A stretch of 64,000 bases of DNA from Corynebacterium sp. ACRPH (lineage in GTDB: Bacteria; Actinomycetota; Actinomycetes; Mycobacteriales; Mycobacteriaceae): assembly GCF_022347285.1 (NCBI RefSeq), contig NZ_JAKRND010000002.1:1-64000 (forward strand). The letters are read 5' to 3'. The notes under the pieces are model-generated. The model worked only from the letters and a program-made list of their open reading frames with translations. It searched no databases and was not told where the DNA came from. The translations under genes and the position numbers were made by a program. Positions 44,955 to 53,153 of this stretch are shown here, piece by piece; the first letter of the stretch is position 1; the number at the start of each line of letters is the position of its first letter.

Positions 44955-45842
44955 ATGAGCGACTCCCGCTACGGTTCTCCTAACAGTGCACGCCCCAACT
45001 CAGCATTCTTGCCACCCAGGGGCAGCGCTCGGTATGAGGTGGCACAGCGCCGACGGGTAGAGGCCACCGCACGAGCAGAGGGCCGGCCACTACACCGCAA
45101 GGAAGATCCGACTCCCCGGAAAGGGAAACGCGCAACTCAGGAGGCAAGACGCGGTTTCCGCATTCAGCATGCTCGTACCCGACGCATTTTGTCGCGGGTC
45201 GGCGTTGCCATTTTCGTCATCCTGGCCGTGGTGGCAGTGTGGCAGCGGGAGGCGCCGGTCAAACCGCCAGAGGGGCTGGAGAGCAACGAGGTGATCGCCG
45301 AACAGTCGCCGCCGATCGCACCTTCCGCGGCGGAGGAGATGTTCATTCCGGCTATCGACGTGCATGCCGACTTCGAGGAGGGGGCGTGCAGGGTGAAGGA
45401 TGGCGCCATCGACCCGGCAACCCTAGACAAGGCCTGTACTTACACCGCTGCCGATAAGCCTTACTCCCTGCCGGGCACGAACTCCCCGGACGTTGTGGTG
45501 ATCGCCGGGCACACCGGCGCGGGAGTGCCCGCAGTGTTTGACAACCTCTATGACGGCTCAGCCGACCACCACCGAGTGAAGGTCGGCGACAAGCTGTACC
45601 TGCGCACGGCAGATTCCGGCGATAACTGGCTGGTTTACGCAGCCACCGATCTGCACGATCCGGTGAAGGAGGGGCTCTCGGAGGACTCCAGCGTGTGGGG
45701 CGAGGGGGCTACCCCGGGGCGCCTACTGACCATTAGCTGTATTCAGCCAACTAATCCATTTACGCCAGCCTTACGCAACTCGGTCGTTGGTTGGCAGTAT
45801 CGAGGGACGTCCTCTCCAACTGGACCTAACCTCAACGAATGA
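44955..45842 (+). CDS. Sortase-family transpeptidase (class E/F-like)
   Basis: A 295-residue membrane protein. A basic cytoplasmic N-terminus of about 75 residues is followed by one membrane helix (VGVAIFVILAVVAVW) and an extracytoplasmic sortase fold. The catalytic residues appear as His in VIAGHTGAG, Cys in LLTISCIQP and a following Arg (ALRNSVV). The strand MFIPAIDVHADFEEG fits class E/F sortases. It would attach LPxTG-type proteins to the wall, and a candidate substrate with an LAQTG signal is encoded directly downstream. The start ATG has an AAGGAGAGA Shine-Dalgarno. Confidence 0.85.
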   Translation: MSDSRYGSPNSARPNSAFLPPRGSARYEVAQRRRVEATARAEGRPLHRKEDPTPRKGKRATQEARRGFRIQHARTRRILSRVGVAIFVILAVVAVWQREAPVKPPEGLESNEVIAEQSPPIAPSAAEEMFIPAIDVHADFEEGACRVKDGAIDPATLDKACTYTAADKPYSLPGTNSPDVVVIAGHTGAGVPAVFDNLYDGSADHHRVKVGDKLYLRTADSGDNWLVYAATDLHDPVKEGLSEDSSVWGEGATPGRLLTISCIQPTNPFTPALRNSVVGWQYRGTSSPTGPNLNE

Positions 45843-46007
45843 TTAGATAGGCGCACCCCCCTGAAGACCTCTCCCGATAAGTCATCTAGGACTCCCAAAG
45901 CTATCTAAGCCATAGCGCGATTGTTGTAATAGAATCTTTAAAGTGTATCCTCAGAGAGGATCAAACACTGAGCCATCCCTCCTATAACTACGTTCTTTAG
46001 GGTTCCT

Positions 46008-46547
46008 ATGAAAAAATTCACTCGTACTGTAGCAGCTATCAGCCTGGCAGCCTCCGTCATCAATAGTGGCGCTGTAATCCCACAGGCTGAAGCAGTACCG
46101 TTTTCCACCACAGGATTGTCAGGAGATCACAATCAAGGGGCTCAGTTTGTGATTGCCCAGCCTTCACTGTCCGTCGTGAGCGACTCCAGAAGAATCGGAA
46201 CTATCTTAGGCTTGGTCGCACTTCCCGCCACGCTAATCATCGGTGGCGTCATTTGGTATCTCTCACAGGATGGGCAGACTTACATCCAGGATCAGAACCG
46301 GATTCACCAGGATCCGACACCGGAGGACAGGGCAGCTTCCGACAAGATGCTGGCCGAGAACAAGGACGAGGTTATCGCTCAGGGCGGCCAGCTGGCTGAC
46401 CAGGGCGCAGCCGACGAGTCCGCTAGCGACCGCGGCATGCTGGCACAGACCGGCTCCAACACCGCTGCACGCGGCCTGGCTGGCCTGGCTGTTATCGCAA
46501 TGATCGCAGCTGGCGCCTTCGCTGTGCGCCGCAAGCTGTTCGCATAA
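46008..46547 (+). CDS. LAQTG-type sortase-anchored surface protein with an extra membrane segment
   Basis: A 179-residue protein. The signal peptide is residues 1-29 (MKKFTRTVAAIS... cleavage near AEA). A second hydrophobic segment (GTILGLVALPATLIIGGVIWYL, about 64-85) is followed by a charged linker. The C-terminus has a classic sorting signal: LAQTG at 145-149, a hydrophobic helix and the basic tail RRKLFA. An internal membrane helix is unusual in a sorted protein. It lies 165 bases after the sortase gene and has its own terminator. The function is unknown. Confidence 0.8.
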   Translation: MKKFTRTVAAISLAASVINSGAVIPQAEAVPFSTTGLSGDHNQGAQFVIAQPSLSVVSDSRRIGTILGLVALPATLIIGGVIWYLSQDGQTYIQDQNRIHQDPTPEDRAASDKMLAENKDEVIAQGGQLADQGAADESASDRGMLAQTGSNTAARGLAGLAVIAMIAAGAFAVRRKLFA

Positions 46548-46583
46548 AACAGCCCCACTGCACCAACGCAGTTCAGCACTTCA

Positions 46584-46634
46584 AGCCCACCTCCCCAACC
46601 CGGCGACAACGCCGTAGGCAGGAGGTGGGCTTTT
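46584..46634 (+). terminator. Rho-independent terminator after the LAQTG gene
   Basis: An 11-base arm starting at 46584 (AGCCCACCTCC) pairs with GGAGGTGGGC at 46621-46630, followed by TTTT. Confidence 0.88.
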
Positions 46635-46672
46635 CGCTACTACAATCACCTTCTAGTGGAATTAGTAGGCCA

Positions 46673-46692
46673 ATGGCCTCGAGGCGGCGTCA
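46673..46692 (+). repeat. 20-bp repeat, copy 2 (before J-domain-like gene)
   Basis: Identical to 44916-44935. It ends 18 bases before the ATG at 46711, nearly the same spacing as copy 1 has to the sortase gene. Confidence 0.85.
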
Positions 46693-46710
46693 CCTAAAGA
46701 AGGAACAGCA

Positions 46711-47058
46711 ATGAGCGACTACCGCAACAACCCCGAATACCAGCGGCAACGGCGCGCCCTGGTGCGGAAACACCACCCCGACGCGGGAGGGACGGACGCC
46801 GAGCTGATCGACGCCCTGCGCGCCCTCGACGAGGCCTGGGACCGGCGCGCACGTCTACGCCGCCAAGTCCGCGAGCACCGGCCGAGCTTCATCCCCGAAG
46901 ACAAAGCCGAACAGGCAATGGACGTTGCCGAGCAAGCCATGGGGGTCGCGGAGAACTTCGCCCGCAACGCCGGGCGCTTCGCCGGTAACCTCCGCAACAC
47001 GCTGCTCCATAAGCTGCCGCAAGAGTTCCGGCGCGGATACCGCGAGGGAGACAGGTAA
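46711..47058 (+). CDS. Small J-domain-like protein
   Basis: A 115-residue protein whose first 50 residues resemble helices II-III of a DnaJ J-domain around the HPD motif (YQRQRRALVRKHHPDAGGTDAELIDALRALDEAWDRR). The rest is predicted helical (EQAMDVAEQAMGVAENFARN) and unlike DnaJ; no zinc or G/F region is present. It may be a DnaK co-chaperone or only share the fold. The stop abuts the GntR start, so the two are cotranscribed. Confidence 0.65.
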   Translation: MSDYRNNPEYQRQRRALVRKHHPDAGGTDAELIDALRALDEAWDRRARLRRQVREHRPSFIPEDKAEQAMDVAEQAMGVAENFARNAGRFAGNLRNTLLHKLPQEFRRGYREGDR

Positions 47059-47817
47059 ATGTCCACCCGATACGAGCAGATCGCCCAGCAACTCCGCGAG
47101 GACATCCGCAACGGGCGCTTCCAGGTCGGCGAGGCCATACCTAGCGAAGGGACCCTGGCCGACCGCTTTGACGTCGCCCCCGGCACCATGCGCCAGGCCC
47201 TCAATCAGCTGGTGGACGAAGGCACACTCAGCTCTAAGCGCGGGGCGCGGAAGGTAGTGCTGCGCATGCCCGCCCGCTTCCCCGAGATCTCCAAGTTCCG
47301 CAGTTTCGCCCAGTGGGCCTACGGGCGCGGGCGCACCCCTGGCGGTCACGTGATCCACCAGGAATGGGTGGATCAGACTGAAAAGGATGCCGAGCTACTG
47401 CGCGTGCCCGCCGGCGAGAAAGTCTTGAAGGTTCTGCGCGTGCGCACCATCGACGGCTCCCCCATCATGCTGGAGCGCACCCGCTACCCCGCCTGGGTCG
47501 GCACCAAGGTCGAGCCGATGGATCCCACCTGCCCGTCTGTGACCAACGAGCTAGCCGCCCGCCACGACATTCACTTCTTCGCCGCCGACAACGTGTTTTC
47601 CGCCGCGAAGGCCGGGGAGGTCGATGCGCGGTGGCTGCCCCTCGAGGCCGGCGACCCTGTGCTGGTGCACCGGCGCCTGTCGCGCGATGCGAAGGGCACG
47701 CCGTTGGAGATGAGTGAGGATCGCTATATTGCGGACGCCCTCAGTATCGCCGTGCCCACGTCTGGCAAGAACAACGTGCTCAGCTGGACTACGTTGAACC
47801 GCTTCCCCTGGGGCTAG
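47059..47817 (+). CDS. GntR/HutC-family transcriptional regulator
   Basis: A 252-residue regulator. The winged helix-turn-helix at residues 1-70 (RYEQIAQQLREDIRNGRFQVGEAIPSEGTLADRFDVAPGTMRQALNQLVDEG) is typical of GntR, and the remainder matches the UTRA effector-binding domain (LLRVPAGEKVLKVLRVRTIDGSPIMLERTRYP). The effector is unknown. It forms a two-gene unit with the J-domain-like gene and converges on tuf; the 20-bp repeat or nearby palindromes could be its targets. Confidence 0.88.
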   Translation: MSTRYEQIAQQLREDIRNGRFQVGEAIPSEGTLADRFDVAPGTMRQALNQLVDEGTLSSKRGARKVVLRMPARFPEISKFRSFAQWAYGRGRTPGGHVIHQEWVDQTEKDAELLRVPAGEKVLKVLRVRTIDGSPIMLERTRYPAWVGTKVEPMDPTCPSVTNELAARHDIHFFAADNVFSAAKAGEVDARWLPLEAGDPVLVHRRLSRDAKGTPLEMSEDRYIADALSIAVPTSGKNNVLSWTTLNRFPWG

Positions 47818-47833
47818 TTCCAGGGCATGCAGA

Positions 47834-47866
47834 AGGCCCCGGGCTCCTTTCAGGAACCCGGGGCCT
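47834..47866. terminator. Hairpin between GntR gene and tuf
   Basis: A perfect 10-bp stem, AGGCCCCGGG (47834-47843) with CCCGGGGCCT (47857-47866), between convergent genes. T-runs are poor on both sides, but the stem is very stable. Confidence 0.7.
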
Positions 47867-47918
47867 AGAGCCGTTTAGCGATTAGAGCGCCAAGCGGCGA
47901 TCAAGCGAGTAGTAAAGA

Positions 47919-49109
47919 CTACTTGTTGATCTTGGTAACGCGACCAGCGCCAACGGTGCGGCCACCCTCACGGATAGCGAAGCGCAGGCCCTCGTCCATA
48001 GCAACCGGCTGGATCAGGGTGACGGACATGTCAACGTTGTCGCCCGGCATAACCATCTCGGTGCCCTCCGGCAGCTTCACAACACCGGTAACGTCGGTGG
48101 TGCGGAAGTAGAACTGCGGACGGTAATTGTCGAAGAACGGGGTGTGGCGGCCGCCCTCGTCCTTGGACAGAACGTAGACGGAGCCCTCGAACTCGGTGTG
48201 CGGGGTGTAAGCGCCCGGCTTAGCAACGATCTGACCACGCTCAACGTCTTCGCGCTTCAGGCCACGCAGCAGCAGTGCGGCGTTGTCGCCAGCCTCTGCG
48301 GTGTCCAGCAGCTTGTTGAACATCTCGATGGAGGTAACGGTGGTCTTCTGGGACTTCTCGCGGATGCCCAGGATCTCGACCTCGTCGTTCAGGTTCAGGA
48401 TGCCACGCTCAACACGGCCGGTAACAACGGTACCGCGGCCGGTAATGGTGAAGATGTCCTCAACCGGCATCAGGAAAGGCTTGTCGGTCTCGCGCTCCGG
48501 GTCCGGGATGGAGTCGTCGCAGGCCTGCATGAGCTCCAGGATCTGCTTAGCCCACTTCTCGTCGCCCTCCAAGGCCTTCAGTGCGGAGATGTGAACAACA
48601 GGTGCTTCCTCGTCGAAGTCCTGCTCAGCCAGCAGCTCGCGGACCTCCATCTCGACGAGCTCCAGCAGCTCCTCATCGTCAACCATGTCGCACTTGTTCA
48701 GTGCGACCAGGATGTACGGAACGCCAACCTGGCGAGCCAGCAGAACGTGCTCGCGGGTCTGCGGCATCGGGCCATCGGTTGCAGCAACAACCAGGATGGC
48801 GCCGTCCATCTGAGCAGCACCGGTGATCATGTTCTTGATGTAGTCAGCGTGGCCCGGAGCGTCAACGTGAGCGTAGTGGCGCTTCTCGGTCTCGTACTCA
48901 ACGTGGGAGATGTTGATCGTGATGCCACGCTCCTTCTCCTCCGGCGCCTTATCGATGGCGTCGAAAGCGAAGGACTTGTTGGCCTCGGGGAATGCGTCAG
49001 CCAGAACCTTGGTGATCGCGGCAGTGGTGGTGGTCTTGCCGTGGTCGACGTGACCAATGGTGCCGATGTTTACGTGCGGCTTGGAACGCTCGAACTTAGC
49101 CTTCGCCAC
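47919..49109 (-). CDS. tuf: Elongation factor Tu
   Basis: The GTPase that brings aminoacyl-tRNA to the ribosome; 396 residues. G1 [25 protein letters not shown] and the SALKALEG segment are all present. The start is GTG at 49109 behind AGGAGG. It is separated from fusA by about 460 bases, so it likely has its own strong promoter. Confidence 0.98.
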   Translation of the reverse strand: MAKAKFERSKPHVNIGTIGHVDHGKTTTTAAITKVLADAFPEANKSFAFDAIDKAPEEKERGITINISHVEYETEKRHYAHVDAPGHADYIKNMITGAAQMDGAILVVAATDGPMPQTREHVLLARQVGVPYILVALNKCDMVDDEELLELVEMEVRELLAEQDFDEEAPVVHISALKALEGDEKWAKQILELMQACDDSIPDPERETDKPFLMPVEDIFTITGRGTVVTGRVERGILNLNDEVEILGIREKSQKTTVTSIEMFNKLLDTAEAGDNAALLLRGLKREDVERGQIVAKPGAYTPHTEFEGSVYVLSKDEGGRHTPFFDNYRPQFYFRTTDVTGVVKLPEGTEMVMPGDNVDMSVTLIQPVAMDEGLRFAIREGGRTVGAGRVTKINK

Positions 49110-49572
49110 TTTGTGTCCTCCTGGACTGCTCGGTGGCTACGACTCTCGCAGCCACATTAACTTTTATTGCCAACCAGTTGCTTCCCCGCAGTTTACGGGT
49201 CGCCCACTGGCTAGTTTTTCTTACTTCTTGCCGAATATCAGATTATCCGTGTAACGAACATCTTCGCCTCGACTTTGTGCTTCGAGGCCAGTCGCGCTAC
49301 ACGCGAACTGGGTAACGGCCAGCACACCGCATCCTACGTCACTTTTGCCGTCTAGAAAAATTTGCCCCCACGAGCAAACCTAAAAGCCCACGAACATTGG
49401 GGTAGTCAAGTTTTCTATTCGGTTGTTTATTGACGCAGGGCTACGCCGTGCTGACCCCTACCCCGCAAGGCCCTTAGGCCCGTGATGCTCCGCGACAGGC
49501 GCCCCGGGGTGGTGGGCGCCCGAGGGGGCGTCACAAAGCTAAAGAAACCTTGCTTGGGGTCTTGCTTTAGGG
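49110..49572. promoter_or_regulatory. tuf promoter / fusA downstream region
   Basis: Non-coding. A T-rich/TGACGC element at 49431 on the plus strand faces an inverted copy (GGCGTCA at 49527-49533) about 95 bases away. Between them lie GC-rich inverted repeats (GGCCCTTAGGCCC near 49470 and GGGCGCC-type stems near 49500-49520) that could terminate fusA transcription. No unambiguous tuf promoter was picked. Confidence 0.45.
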
Positions 49573-51687
49573 TTAAGCGTTGCCGCCAGTGCGCTCCGCG
49601 ATGATCTCGGATGCGACGTTGGTCGGAACCTCGCCGTAGGAGTCGAAGATCATGGAGAAGTTCGCACGGCCGGCGGTGCGGGAACGCAGGTCGCCGATGT
49701 AGCCGAACATCTCGGACAGCGGCACCTTGGCCTTGACGATCTTGGCGCCAGCGCGGTCGTCCATGGAGGAAACCTGGCCACGGCGGGAGTTGATGTCGCC
49801 GATGACGTCGCCCATGTACTCCTCTGGGGTGATGACCTCAACGGCCATCAGCGGCTCCAGCAGAACCGGCTTTGCCTTGGCAACAGCTTCCTTCAGTGCC
49901 TGGGAACCAGCCAGCTTGAAGGCCATTTCGGAGGAGTCGACCTCGTGGTAAGCACCATCCAGCAGGGTGGCCTTGATGTTCACCAGCGGGAAGCCGGCCA
50001 GGTAGCCGTACTGCATAGCGTCCTGGATACCAGCGTCTACAGACGGGATGTACTCCTTCGGCACGCGGCCACCGGTGACCTCGTTGACGAACTCGTAGGT
50101 CTGGTCGGAGCCCTCTTCCGGCTCGTAAGGCTCGAGCGCGATGATGACGCGCGCGAACTGACCGGAACCACCAGTCTGCTTCTTGTGGGTGTACTCCAGC
50201 TTCTCGACCGGCTTGCGGATGGTCTCGCGGTAAGCAACCTGCGGGTTACCGATGTTCGCCTCGACCTTGAACTCGCGGCGCATGCGGTCAACCAGAACGT
50301 CCAGGTGCAGCTCGCCCATACCGCCGATGACGGTCTGGCCGGTCTCCTCGTCCAGCTTAACGGTGAAGGTCGGGTCCTCTTCCGCCAGCTTCTGGATGGC
50401 GGTACCCAGCTTCTCCTGGTCAGACTTGGTCTTCGGCTCGATGGCCACCTCGATAACCGGATCCGGGAAGTCCATGGACTCCAGGATGACCGGGTCCTGA
50501 GCGTCGCACAGGGTGTCGCCCGTGGTGGTGTCCTTCAGGCCGATGAAGGCGTAGATGTGGCCGGCGGATGCGCGATCCACCGGCTGCTCCTTATTGGAGT
50601 GCATCTGGAACAGCTTGCCGATGCGCTCCTTCTTGTCCTTGGTGGAGTTGGTGACCTGTGCACCGGACTCCACGGAACCGGAGTACACGCGAACGTAGGT
50701 CAGCTTGCCGAAGAACGGGTGAACGGCGACCTTGAAGGCCAGAGCGGAGAACGGCTCGTCCTTGGACGGCTTACGCAGCTTCTCGGTCTCCGGATCCTTC
50801 GGATCGTGGCCGACGATGGAGCCAACGTCCATCGGGTTCGGCAGGAAGTCGATCACAGCGTCCAGCATCGGCTGGATACCCTTGTTCTTGTAGGCGGAGC
50901 CACAGTAAACCGGGTAGACCTCAGAGTTGATGGTCAGCTTGCGGATCTGTGCCTTCAGCTCGTCGACGGTGATCTCCTCACCGGCGAAGTAGCGCTCCAT
51001 CAGCTCTTCGTCGGACTCAGCAACGGTCTCGATGAGCTTCTCGCGGTACTCCTCAGCCTTTTCCTTCAGATCCTCCGGGATCTCCTCGTAGGTCGGCTCA
51101 GTACCGATCTCGACCTTGCCGCGCCAGGTCAGAGCACGCATGTTCAACAGGTCGACGATGCCGTCGAAGTCGTCCTCAGCGCCGATCGGCAGGGCCATCA
51201 CCAGCGGCTTAGCGCCCAGTCGGTCGACAATGGTCTGCACAGTGTAGTAGAAGTCCGCACCCAGCTTGTCCATCTTGTTGACGAAGCAGATACGCGGAAC
51301 GTCGTACTTGGTTGCCTGGCGCCAGACCTGCTCGGACTGCGGCTCCACGCCTTCCTTGGCGTCGAACACAGCAACGGCACCATCCAGAACACGCAGGGAA
51401 CGCTCCACCTCAACGGTGAAGTCCACGTGACCCGGGGTGTCGATGATGTTGATCTGGTTGCCTTCCCAGAAACAGGTGGTAGCGGCGGACGTAATGGTAA
51501 TTCCGCGCTCCTTCTCCTGCTCCATCCAGTCCATCGTGGAGGCGCCATCGTGGGTCTCACCGACCTTACGGTTGATGCCGGTGTAGAAAAGGATGCGCTC
51601 CGTGGTGGTGGTCTTACCAGCATCGATGTGCGCCATGATGCCGATGTTGCGGACCTTGTTCAGGTCGGTCAACGCTTCAAGTGCCAC
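49573..51687 (-). CDS. fusA: Elongation factor G
   Basis: A 704-residue translocation GTPase: [19 protein letters not shown] (G1), [21 protein letters not shown] (G3), [10 protein letters not shown] (G4) and the domain IV/V segments [24 protein letters not shown]. The start is GTG at 51687 by family N-terminus. It lies 244 bases after rpsG with its own T-rich/TGACGCC element (51851-51857). Confidence 0.98.
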   Translation of the reverse strand: MALEALTDLNKVRNIGIMAHIDAGKTTTTERILFYTGINRKVGETHDGASTMDWMEQEKERGITITSAATTCFWEGNQINIIDTPGHVDFTVEVERSLRVLDGAVAVFDAKEGVEPQSEQVWRQATKYDVPRICFVNKMDKLGADFYYTVQTIVDRLGAKPLVMALPIGAEDDFDGIVDLLNMRALTWRGKVEIGTEPTYEEIPEDLKEKAEEYREKLIETVAESDEELMERYFAGEEITVDELKAQIRKLTINSEVYPVYCGSAYKNKGIQPMLDAVIDFLPNPMDVGSIVGHDPKDPETEKLRKPSKDEPFSALAFKVAVHPFFGKLTYVRVYSGSVESGAQVTNSTKDKKERIGKLFQMHSNKEQPVDRASAGHIYAFIGLKDTTTGDTLCDAQDPVILESMDFPDPVIEVAIEPKTKSDQEKLGTAIQKLAEEDPTFTVKLDEETGQTVIGGMGELHLDVLVDRMRREFKVEANIGNPQVAYRETIRKPVEKLEYTHKKQTGGSGQFARVIIALEPYEPEEGSDQTYEFVNEVTGGRVPKEYIPSVDAGIQDAMQYGYLAGFPLVNIKATLLDGAYHEVDSSEMAFKLAGSQALKEAVAKAKPVLLEPLMAVEVITPEEYMGDVIGDINSRRGQVSSMDDRAGAKIVKAKVPLSEMFGYIGDLRSRTAGRANFSMIFDSYGEVPTNVASEIIAERTGGNA

Positions 51688-51931
51688 TGGGTTACCCCGC
51701 TCATTTCGTTGTTGAGCGACTTGGCCGGAACTTCCATGTTGTTCACATTGTTGTTCTTCAAATGCTTTAAAAAGCCCCGCAAGCCGCAGGCGATTATGTA
51801 CTCGTTCTATTGTGCCAGCTTTGTGCTGTCACGTCGCGTCGAGGGTTTATTGACGCCCTCACGCGGTCAATAAAAACTATAGCCCCACTACCCCGATATG
51901 AAGTTTGGGCGGTGAGGCTATGGAGCCGCTG

Positions 51932-52402
51932 CTACCAGCGGTAGTGGGCGAAGGCGCGGTTGGCCTCTGCCATCTTGTGAGTGTCTTCGCGACGCTTCAC
52001 GGATGCACCCAGGCCGTTGGATGCGTCCAGGATCTCGTTGGCGAGACGCTCGGTCATGGTGTTCTCACGACGCTGACGGGTGAAGGTCACCAGCCAACGC
52101 AGTGCCAGAGTGGTGGAACGGCCGGGGCGAACCTCAACCGGAACCTGGTAGGTAGCGCCACCAACACGGCGGGAACGAACCTCAAGAGCCGGCTTGACGT
52201 TGTCAAGAGCCTTCTTCAGGGTGAGGATCGGATCGGTGCCGGTCTTCTCGCGGCACTGCTCCAGTGCGCCGTAGACGATGCGCTCTGCGGTGGACTTCTT
52301 ACCGTCAAGGAGAACCTTGTTCACCAGCTGGGAGACGAGAACGTCGCCGTAAACTGGATCCTTGACTAGCTGTCGGGAAGGTGCTGGACCCTTACGTGGC
52401 AT
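51932..52402 (-). CDS. rpsG: 30S ribosomal protein S7
   Basis: A 156-residue S7: [20 protein letters not shown], the [21 protein letters not shown] helix and [24 protein letters not shown]. Three bases separate it from rpsL; the Shine-Dalgarno AAGGAG is good. Confidence 0.97.
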   Translation of the reverse strand: MPRKGPAPSRQLVKDPVYGDVLVSQLVNKVLLDGKKSTAERIVYGALEQCREKTGTDPILTLKKALDNVKPALEVRSRRVGGATYQVPVEVRPGRSTTLALRWLVTFTRQRRENTMTERLANEILDASNGLGASVKRREDTHKMAEANRAFAHYRW

Positions 52403-52405
52403 TGT

Positions 52406-52777
52406 TTACTTCTCCTTCTTAGCGCCGTAGCGGGAACGTGCCTGCTTGCGGTCCTTGACACCCTGGGTATCGAGGGAACCACGCACGATCTTGTAGCGAA
52501 CACCCGGGAGGTCCTTCACACGACCACCGCGGACGAGCACCATGGAGTGCTCCTGCAGGTTGTGACCCTCACCCGGGATGTAGGCGGAAACCTCGATACC
52601 GGAGGTCAGGCGAACACGGGCAACCTTTCGCAGTGCGGAGTTCGGCTTCTTCGGGGTAGTGGTGTACACGCGGGTGCACACACCGCGACGCTGCGGGGAG
52701 CCCTTCAGCGCAGCAGTGGCAACCTTCGTGCTCTTGTCGTGACGGCCCTTGCGGACCAGCTGCTGAATAGTTGGCAT
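52406..52777 (-). CDS. rpsL: 30S ribosomal protein S12
   Basis: A 123-residue decoding-centre protein. The start is ATG at 52777 ([14 protein letters not shown]); the longer open frame is not conserved. Lys43 ([12 protein letters not shown]) and Lys88 ([10 protein letters not shown]), the sites of streptomycin-resistance changes, are wild type. It is the first gene of the rpsL-rpsG pair. Confidence 0.97.
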   Translation of the reverse strand: MPTIQQLVRKGRHDKSTKVATAALKGSPQRRGVCTRVYTTTPKKPNSALRKVARVRLTSGIEVSAYIPGEGHNLQEHSMVLVRGGRVKDLPGVRYKIVRGSLDTQGVKDRKQARSRYGAKKEK

Positions 52778-53153
52778 AGATGAACTTTCTTTCGGTTCTT
52801 TTTGGTGCAGTTGCACAGTGCCGCCGCTTTGGATGCGGCCGCCCTATGTGTTGAGCATCTGTAGCTTGAGGATCTCAAAAAGGATCTGCACACACGAAAA
52901 ATAAGGGGCTCTTCCTTACGGGGCCTCTTCCGTGGCGTATCACCCCACGCAATAACGTGGAGATCCCTGCATCGCACCCCAGCTGCACAATCGACCCGAG
53001 CTAACTCGGTTAGCTTGTGGCCGCCACTGCACCAGCGGAGACAATACAATCTACGGTCGAAAAGTTTAATACACCTTGCCTGCGCTACCAAATTTCCGGT
53101 TGAACAGCGTCCTCAGTCTCTCCCTGGCTGGCACCGTGCTTACAATCATCCCG
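52778..53153. promoter_or_regulatory. Divergent region between rpsL (-) and hrpB (+)
   Basis: No gene is supported. On the plus strand TACAAT (53141-53146) lies seven bases before the hrpB ATG and would give a leaderless transcript. On the minus strand it must hold the rpsL promoter, not resolved by eye. Confidence 0.45.
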
